In this document: positions 6,074 to 9,079 of the stretch, one piece after another
Numbering within the stretch: position 1 is the stretch's first letter
Layout of the letters: every line of letters starts with the position of its first letter
Source: AWTP1-18 sp036518635
GTDB taxonomy: Bacteria; Pseudomonadota; Gammaproteobacteria; Burkholderiales; Rhodocyclaceae
NCBI GenBank assembly: GCA_036518635.1
Contig: DATDMT010000076.1
Coordinates: 1 to 9,079, forward strand
DNA: 9,079 nucleotides
Reading direction: 5' to 3'
Position numbers and translations under genes: made by a program
Notes under the pieces: generated by a model
The model's input: the letters and a program-made list of their open reading frames with translations, nothing else
Told to the model about the DNA's origin: nothing
The model's database searches: none

Positions 6074-6940
6074 TTACTCCAGGTTTTGCACCTGCTCACG
6101 CATCTGCTCGATCAGCAGCTTGAGTTCCAGGGCGATGGCGGTGACGTCGGTGGACACCGATTTCGAAGCCAGGGTGTTGGCTTCCCGGTTCAGCTCCTGC
6201 ATCAGGAAGTCGAGGCGCTTGCCGACCGCGCCGCCCTTGTTGAGCACCCGCTCGACTTCGTCGAGGTGGGTCACCAGGCGCGCCAGTTCCTCCTGCACGT
6301 CGATCTTGGCGGCGAACACCCCCAGCTCCTGGCGGATGCGGTCTTCGTCGAGATTCGCCACCGCCTCGCGCAGCTTGGCCGCCAGACGGTTCTGGTAATC
6401 GGTCAGGGCCAGCGGCAGCAGCGGCTGCACCCGCGCCACGGCTTCGCGCATCAGCGCGGCCCGCTCCAGCATCACGCTACGCAGCTTGTCGCCCTCGCGG
6501 GCGCGGGTGGCGCCGAACTCCGCCAGCAATTGCTCCAGCAAGGCCATCGCCTCGGCCTGCAGGCGCTCGCCGTCGAAGCCCTCGTCGGCGAGCACGCCGG
6601 GCCAGCGCAGCACCTCGGCCACCGACAGCGGCGCTGCCTGCAGCATCACCTGGCGCACCACGCCGTCGAGGCGGCCGAGCTGTTCCACCAGGGCCATATT
6701 CGGCGCCATTTCACGCCCGGCGCTGCCGCGCGACTGCAGATACACCCTGCATTCCAGCTTGCCGCGCTGAACCCGCGCCGAGAGGCGCTCGCGCAGGGGC
6801 ATTTCGAGAAAGCGGAGTTCTTCGCCGATGCGGAACGTCAGGTCCAGGTAGCGCGAATTGACGCTCTTCAGTTCCAGGTTGAGCAGGGCGAAGCCCAGGT
6901 CGCGACTGCCTGCGGCATAGCCGGTCATGCTGTGGATCAT
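6074..6940 (-). CDS. yicC: YicC/YloC-family endoribonuclease
   Basis: The protein has 288 residues, the usual length for the family. The YicC-like N-terminal domain opens with MIHSMTGYA and carries ELKSVNSRYLDLTFR (23-37) and the RGKLECRVYLQ strand (59-69). The C-terminal DUF1732 domain has DVQEELARLVTHLDEVE (214-230) and the highly conserved KRLDFLMQELNREANTLASK (241-260). E. coli YicC has been reported as an endoribonuclease affecting small-RNA decay; substrates here are unknown. The ATG at 6940 is chosen because MI.SMT.Y is the conserved family start. The frame stays open to an ATG at 7537, but that would run antisense through the kinase gene. The upstream Shine-Dalgarno is weak. It is probably the first gene of the gmk-rpoZ-spoT operon and diverges from the kinase gene. 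In E. coli its divergent neighbour is rph. Confidence 0.93.
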   Translation of the reverse strand: MIHSMTGYAAGSRDLGFALLNLELKSVNSRYLDLTFRIGEELRFLEMPLRERLSARVQRGKLECRVYLQSRGSAGREMAPNMALVEQLGRLDGVVRQVMLQAAPLSVAEVLRWPGVLADEGFDGERLQAEAMALLEQLLAEFGATRAREGDKLRSVMLERAALMREAVARVQPLLPLALTDYQNRLAAKLREAVANLDEDRIRQELGVFAAKIDVQEELARLVTHLDEVERVLNKGGAVGKRLDFLMQELNREANTLASKSVSTDVTAIALELKLLIEQMREQVQNLE

Positions 6941-6990
6941 GCTTGTCGGGCCGGCTTTACAGCGCGCCCCCTTCCAATAGAATTGGCCGA

Positions 6991-6996
6991 ATTGTA
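6991..6996 (-). promoter_or_regulatory. Possible -10 element for the yicC operon
   Basis: TACAAT is read on the minus strand (TTACAATT context), about 50 bases before the yicC ATG. Transcription would start near 6984 and give a leader of about 44 bases. No recognisable -35 is seen at 16-18 bases, so this is weak. Confidence 0.28.
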
Positions 6997-7051
6997 AGCC
7001 GCCCGCGCCCGCCGCTGCCGCCTCATTTCCCGGGCGCCTACTCCAAGCACA

Positions 7052-7057
7052 TACAAT
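7052..7057 (+). promoter_or_regulatory. Possible -10 element giving a leaderless kinase mRNA
   Basis: TACAAT is followed by six C residues and then the ATG at 7064. A start site 7 bases after a -10 box would coincide with the A of the ATG. No Shine-Dalgarno precedes this ATG, which agrees with leaderless translation. No good -35 hexamer is visible at 7029-7035. Confidence 0.4.
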
Positions 7058-7063
7058 CCCCCC

Positions 7064-8002
7064 ATGTCGCCCGCCCAGGCCAACCAACCGCTGCCCTCCG
7101 GTTTCGCACTGGAGGGCTATCGCATCGAGCGCCAGCTTTCCCTGGGCGGGTTTTCCATCGTCTATCTGGCGACCGACCCCCACGGCAAGACGGTGGCGAT
7201 CAAGGAATACCTGCCCAACTCCCTGGCCCTGCGCGCCGGGGAAAACCCCTCGCCGGTGATCTCGCCGGTGCATCGGCGTGTATTCGATCACGGCCTGAGC
7301 TGTTTTTTCGAGGAGGGCCAGGCGCTGACCCTGCTCGATCATCCCAATGTCGTGCGGGTGATCGACTTCATCCGCGCCAACGGCACGGCCTATCTGGTGA
7401 TGCGCTACGAGCACGGCCACACATTGCTGGAGCACATCCACAAGCACCCCAAAGGCTTCGACGAGAACTTCATTCGCTGGGTCTTCAGCAGGCTGCTGGG
7501 CGGTCTGCGCGCGGTGCACAGCCATCGACTGCTGCACCTCGATCTGAAGCCCGCCAACATCTACCTGCGGCTGAACGGCAGCCCGGTGCTGCTGGATTTC
7601 GGCGCCGCGCGCCAGGTGATCGGCAACGATGCGCCGCTGCTGCGGGCGATGCGCACCCCCGGTTACGCGGCGCCGGAACAGGGCGGCCCCCGCGAGGGCC
7701 TGGGACCGTGGACCGACATCTACGCGGTGGGAGCCACCCTCTACACCTGCCTCGGCGGCGACACGCCGCCCGCGGCAGAGGACCGGCTAGTGGAAGACAA
7801 ATGCGTTCCCGCCGGCCAACGCTGGGCCGGGCAATATTCGCAGGAGCTGCTGCAGACCGTGGACGCCTGCATGGCGCTGGACCCGCTGGCCCGGCCGCAG
7901 AGCGTGCACGCCCTGCAAAAGTTGCTGGACAGCGAGGAGCGCAGCTTCGCCGGCGCGCTGGACAAGTTGCGGGTAAGGGTAAGGAAATGGTGGCGCCGAT
8001 GA
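7064..8002 (+). CDS. Soluble Hanks-type Ser/Thr protein kinase
   Basis: The product has 312 residues and is essentially one kinase domain. Gly-rich loop LSLGGFSIVY (25-34), VAIK with ATP-anchoring Lys47, helix-C Glu83/84, hinge near LVMRYEHG (111-118), catalytic HLDLKPAN with Asp160, Lys162 and Asn165, DFGAAR (178-183), TPGYAAPEQ (198-206) and Asp218 in WTDIYAVG are all present, so it should be active. The HRD arginine is Leu159, making this a non-RD kinase that may not depend on activation-loop phosphorylation. It has no membrane segment, PASTA or other sensor domain and ends in a basic tail, RVRVRKWWRR. It would phosphorylate Ser/Thr of unknown cytoplasmic targets. Its stop overlaps the PP2C start as ATGA, so the two enzymes are probably made together and oppose each other. 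No Shine-Dalgarno precedes the start. Confidence 0.93.
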   Translation: MSPAQANQPLPSGFALEGYRIERQLSLGGFSIVYLATDPHGKTVAIKEYLPNSLALRAGENPSPVISPVHRRVFDHGLSCFFEEGQALTLLDHPNVVRVIDFIRANGTAYLVMRYEHGHTLLEHIHKHPKGFDENFIRWVFSRLLGGLRAVHSHRLLHLDLKPANIYLRLNGSPVLLDFGAARQVIGNDAPLLRAMRTPGYAAPEQGGPREGLGPWTDIYAVGATLYTCLGGDTPPAAEDRLVEDKCVPAGQRWAGQYSQELLQTVDACMALDPLARPQSVHALQKLLDSEERSFAGALDKLRVRVRKWWRR

Positions 8003-8835
8003 AATTCAACCTGCATCAGGAAAGCCGCATCGGCGGCCGCCGCGAGAACCAGGACCGGATGGTCTCGCGCAGCACCCGCGACGCCGTGCTGCTGGTGGTG
8101 GCCGATGGCATGGGCGGCCACGCCCACGGCGAGGTGGCGGCCCAAGTCTGCGTGAACCACATCGCCGAGCTGTTCGACAACCACGCCCGGCCGCGCCTGC
8201 CCGATCCCTTCATCTTCCTCGCCCTGGCGCTGGAGCGCGCTCACAGCGCCATCGGCCAGACCGCCCTGGCCGCCGATCTGGAGGAGGTGCCGCGCACCAC
8301 CTGCGTCGCCTGCGTGATCCAGGACGGCATCGCCCACTGGGCCCACGCCGGCGATTCGCGGCTCTATCTGCTGCGCGGCGATGCGGTGTTCGCCCGCACC
8401 CTGGACCATTCCAGCGTGCGTCTGCTGGTGGAGCAGGGCGTGATCGACGAGGAGGCCGCGCGCCACCACCCCAACCGCAACCGCGTCTTCAGTTGCCTCG
8501 GCGGCGCCATGCCGCCGCAGGTGGAGTTTTCGCGCAAGACCCCGCTGTTGCCCGGCGACGTGCTGGCCCTGTGTTCCGACGGCGCCTGGGGTCCGCTGGA
8601 CGAGGCGGCCTTCGTCCATACCCTGGTCAGCGCCGCGCCGCCGTTGGCGGTGCCGCAACTGCTGGATGCCGCCGAAGCCGCCGCCGGCCCCCGCGGCGAC
8701 AACCTGACCCTGATCGCCCTGCGCTGGGAAGAAGCCTCCAGCCCGGAGACCCGTCTGCTGGCCGGCGAGTCGCCCAGTGACGAGGACATCGAGCGAGCGG
8801 TGGATGAGATTCGGGGGATGGAAAATGGGAAATGA
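7999..8835 (+). CDS. PP2C-family protein Ser/Thr phosphatase
   Basis: This 278-residue metal-dependent phosphatase is expected to reverse the phosphorylation done by the kinase encoded just upstream. Motifs in order: ENQDR (16-20), the first metal-site segment VVADGMGGH (33-41), TTCVACVI (100-107), WAHAGDSRLYLLR (114-126), DHSSVRLLVEQG (136-147), ALCSDGAW (190-197) and the metal ligand in GDNLTLIAL (233-241). All core aspartates are present (D19, D36, D119, D194, D234). Residues 243-278 are a Glu/Asp-rich tail beyond the catalytic core. The start at 7999 shares ATGA with the kinase stop; AAGGA lies at 7981-7985, a long 13 bases before it. A start at 7987 would add only MVAP and is less typical of the family. 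No signal peptide or transmembrane segment is seen. Confidence 0.93.
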   Translation: MKFNLHQESRIGGRRENQDRMVSRSTRDAVLLVVADGMGGHAHGEVAAQVCVNHIAELFDNHARPRLPDPFIFLALALERAHSAIGQTALAADLEEVPRTTCVACVIQDGIAHWAHAGDSRLYLLRGDAVFARTLDHSSVRLLVEQGVIDEEAARHHPNRNRVFSCLGGAMPPQVEFSRKTPLLPGDVLALCSDGAWGPLDEAAFVHTLVSAAPPLAVPQLLDAAEAAAGPRGDNLTLIALRWEEASSPETRLLAGESPSDEDIERAVDEIRGMENGK

Positions 8836-8929
8836 GGGACGGGGAAAACCCACGCATTGCGTCGCTGGTCGATAATGTCGGCCGCGGTAGCCGATGAACG
8901 GTTCACCCCATTCCCCTTTCCCCATCCCC
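8814..8929. repeat. Imperfect inverted purine/pyrimidine arms around the PP2C-rph spacer
   Basis: The 21-base arm at 8814-8834, which includes the last PP2C codons, and the arm at 8909-8929 are inverted complements at 17 of 21 positions, with 74 bases between. The arms are G/A-rich and C/T-rich, so low complexity may explain part of the match. Between them lie a 5-bp hairpin (8878-8894) and an odd palindrome TGAACGGTTCA (8895-8905). Confidence 0.35.
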
Positions 8930-8939
8930 GAGGTTCAAC

Positions 8940-9079
8940 ATGACCCGACCCAGCGGCCGCCAGGCTGACCAGTTGCGCGATCTGCGCATCACCCGCAACT
9001 ACACCTGCCACGCCGAAGGCAGCGTCCTGGTGGAGTTCGGCAACACCAAGGTGCTGTGCACCGCCAGCGTCGAGGAGAA
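8940..9079 (+). CDS. rph: RNase PH, 5' part (continues past the window)
   Basis: The first 46 codons are visible. RNase PH is a phosphorolytic 3'-5' exoribonuclease that trims tRNA precursor 3' ends and acts in RNA decay as a hexamer. The N-terminus matches the family closely: RPSGRQADQLRDLRITRNYT at residues 3-22, then HAEGSVLVEFGNTKVLCTAS at 24-43. The ATG at 8940 has GAGG (8930-8933) with 6 bases of spacing. It lies 104 bases after the PP2C gene on the same strand. A GATAAT at 8871-8876 could be a -10 box for its own promoter but lacks a clear -35, so it may also be read from the kinase promoter. Confidence 0.95.
   Translation, partial: MTRPSGRQADQLRDLRITRNYTCHAEGSVLVEFGNTKVLCTASVEE

Noticed and set aside
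6941..7537. Extension of yicC to an ATG at 7537
   Set aside because: It would run antisense through the kinase coding region. The conserved YicC start MI.SMT.Y lies at 6940.
6943..7998. Upstream in-frame extension of the PP2C gene to 6943, giving a 630-residue protein
   Set aside because: The extension overlaps the whole kinase gene in another frame and is Arg/Pro/Ala-rich. The phosphatase family start matches the ATG at 7999.
1..9079. CRISPR arrays, tRNA or rRNA genes, transposases, integrases, toxin-antitoxin pairs
   Set aside because: I looked for regularly spaced repeats, cloverleaf-like sequences and recombinase motifs on both strands and found none that could be supported.

Overview
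The window looks like a chromosomal segment of a high-GC betaproteobacterium, plausibly Rhodocyclales-like. Two observations support this. A DUF3460-type small gene, which I know from betaproteobacteria, sits directly behind spoT. The housekeeping order is yicC-gmk-rpoZ-spoT on one strand, with a kinase/phosphatase pair and rph leaving on the other. The placement rests on gene order and protein motifs, not on a database search.

Left part (1-1766, + strand): the 3' portion of a SagB/ThcOx-type nitroreductase-family flavoprotein is followed after 14 bases by a fusion of a GlpE-like rhodanese with about four ankyrin repeats. A 7-bp GC hairpin follows the second stop. These look like accessory redox/sulfur genes.

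Middle (1767-2765): this is the accessory, compositionally odd part. It holds one AT-richer hypothetical gene on the minus strand, whose product has a winged-helix-like N-terminal region and one C-terminal membrane segment. Next to it is about 490 bases of non-coding DNA full of short inverted repeats.

Core (2766-6940, - strand): a tight gene string reads yicC, gmk, rpoZ, spoT, DUF3460. Gaps are 5, 15, 26 and 4 bases, so it is probably one operon. It links an endoribonuclease-family protein, GMP-to-GDP conversion, the omega subunit of RNA polymerase (a ppGpp-binding site in proteobacteria) and the ppGpp synthetase/hydrolase: GTP supply, ppGpp turnover and a ppGpp target in one transcript.

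Right part (6941-9079): a 123-base divergent region separates yicC from a soluble Ser/Thr protein kinase. The kinase gene overlaps a PP2C phosphatase gene by ATGA, and the start of rph (RNase PH) follows. In E. coli rph and yicC are direct divergent neighbours; here the kinase/phosphatase pair lies between them. The kinase may be made from a leaderless mRNA. I found no tRNA, rRNA, CRISPR array, transposase or phage gene.
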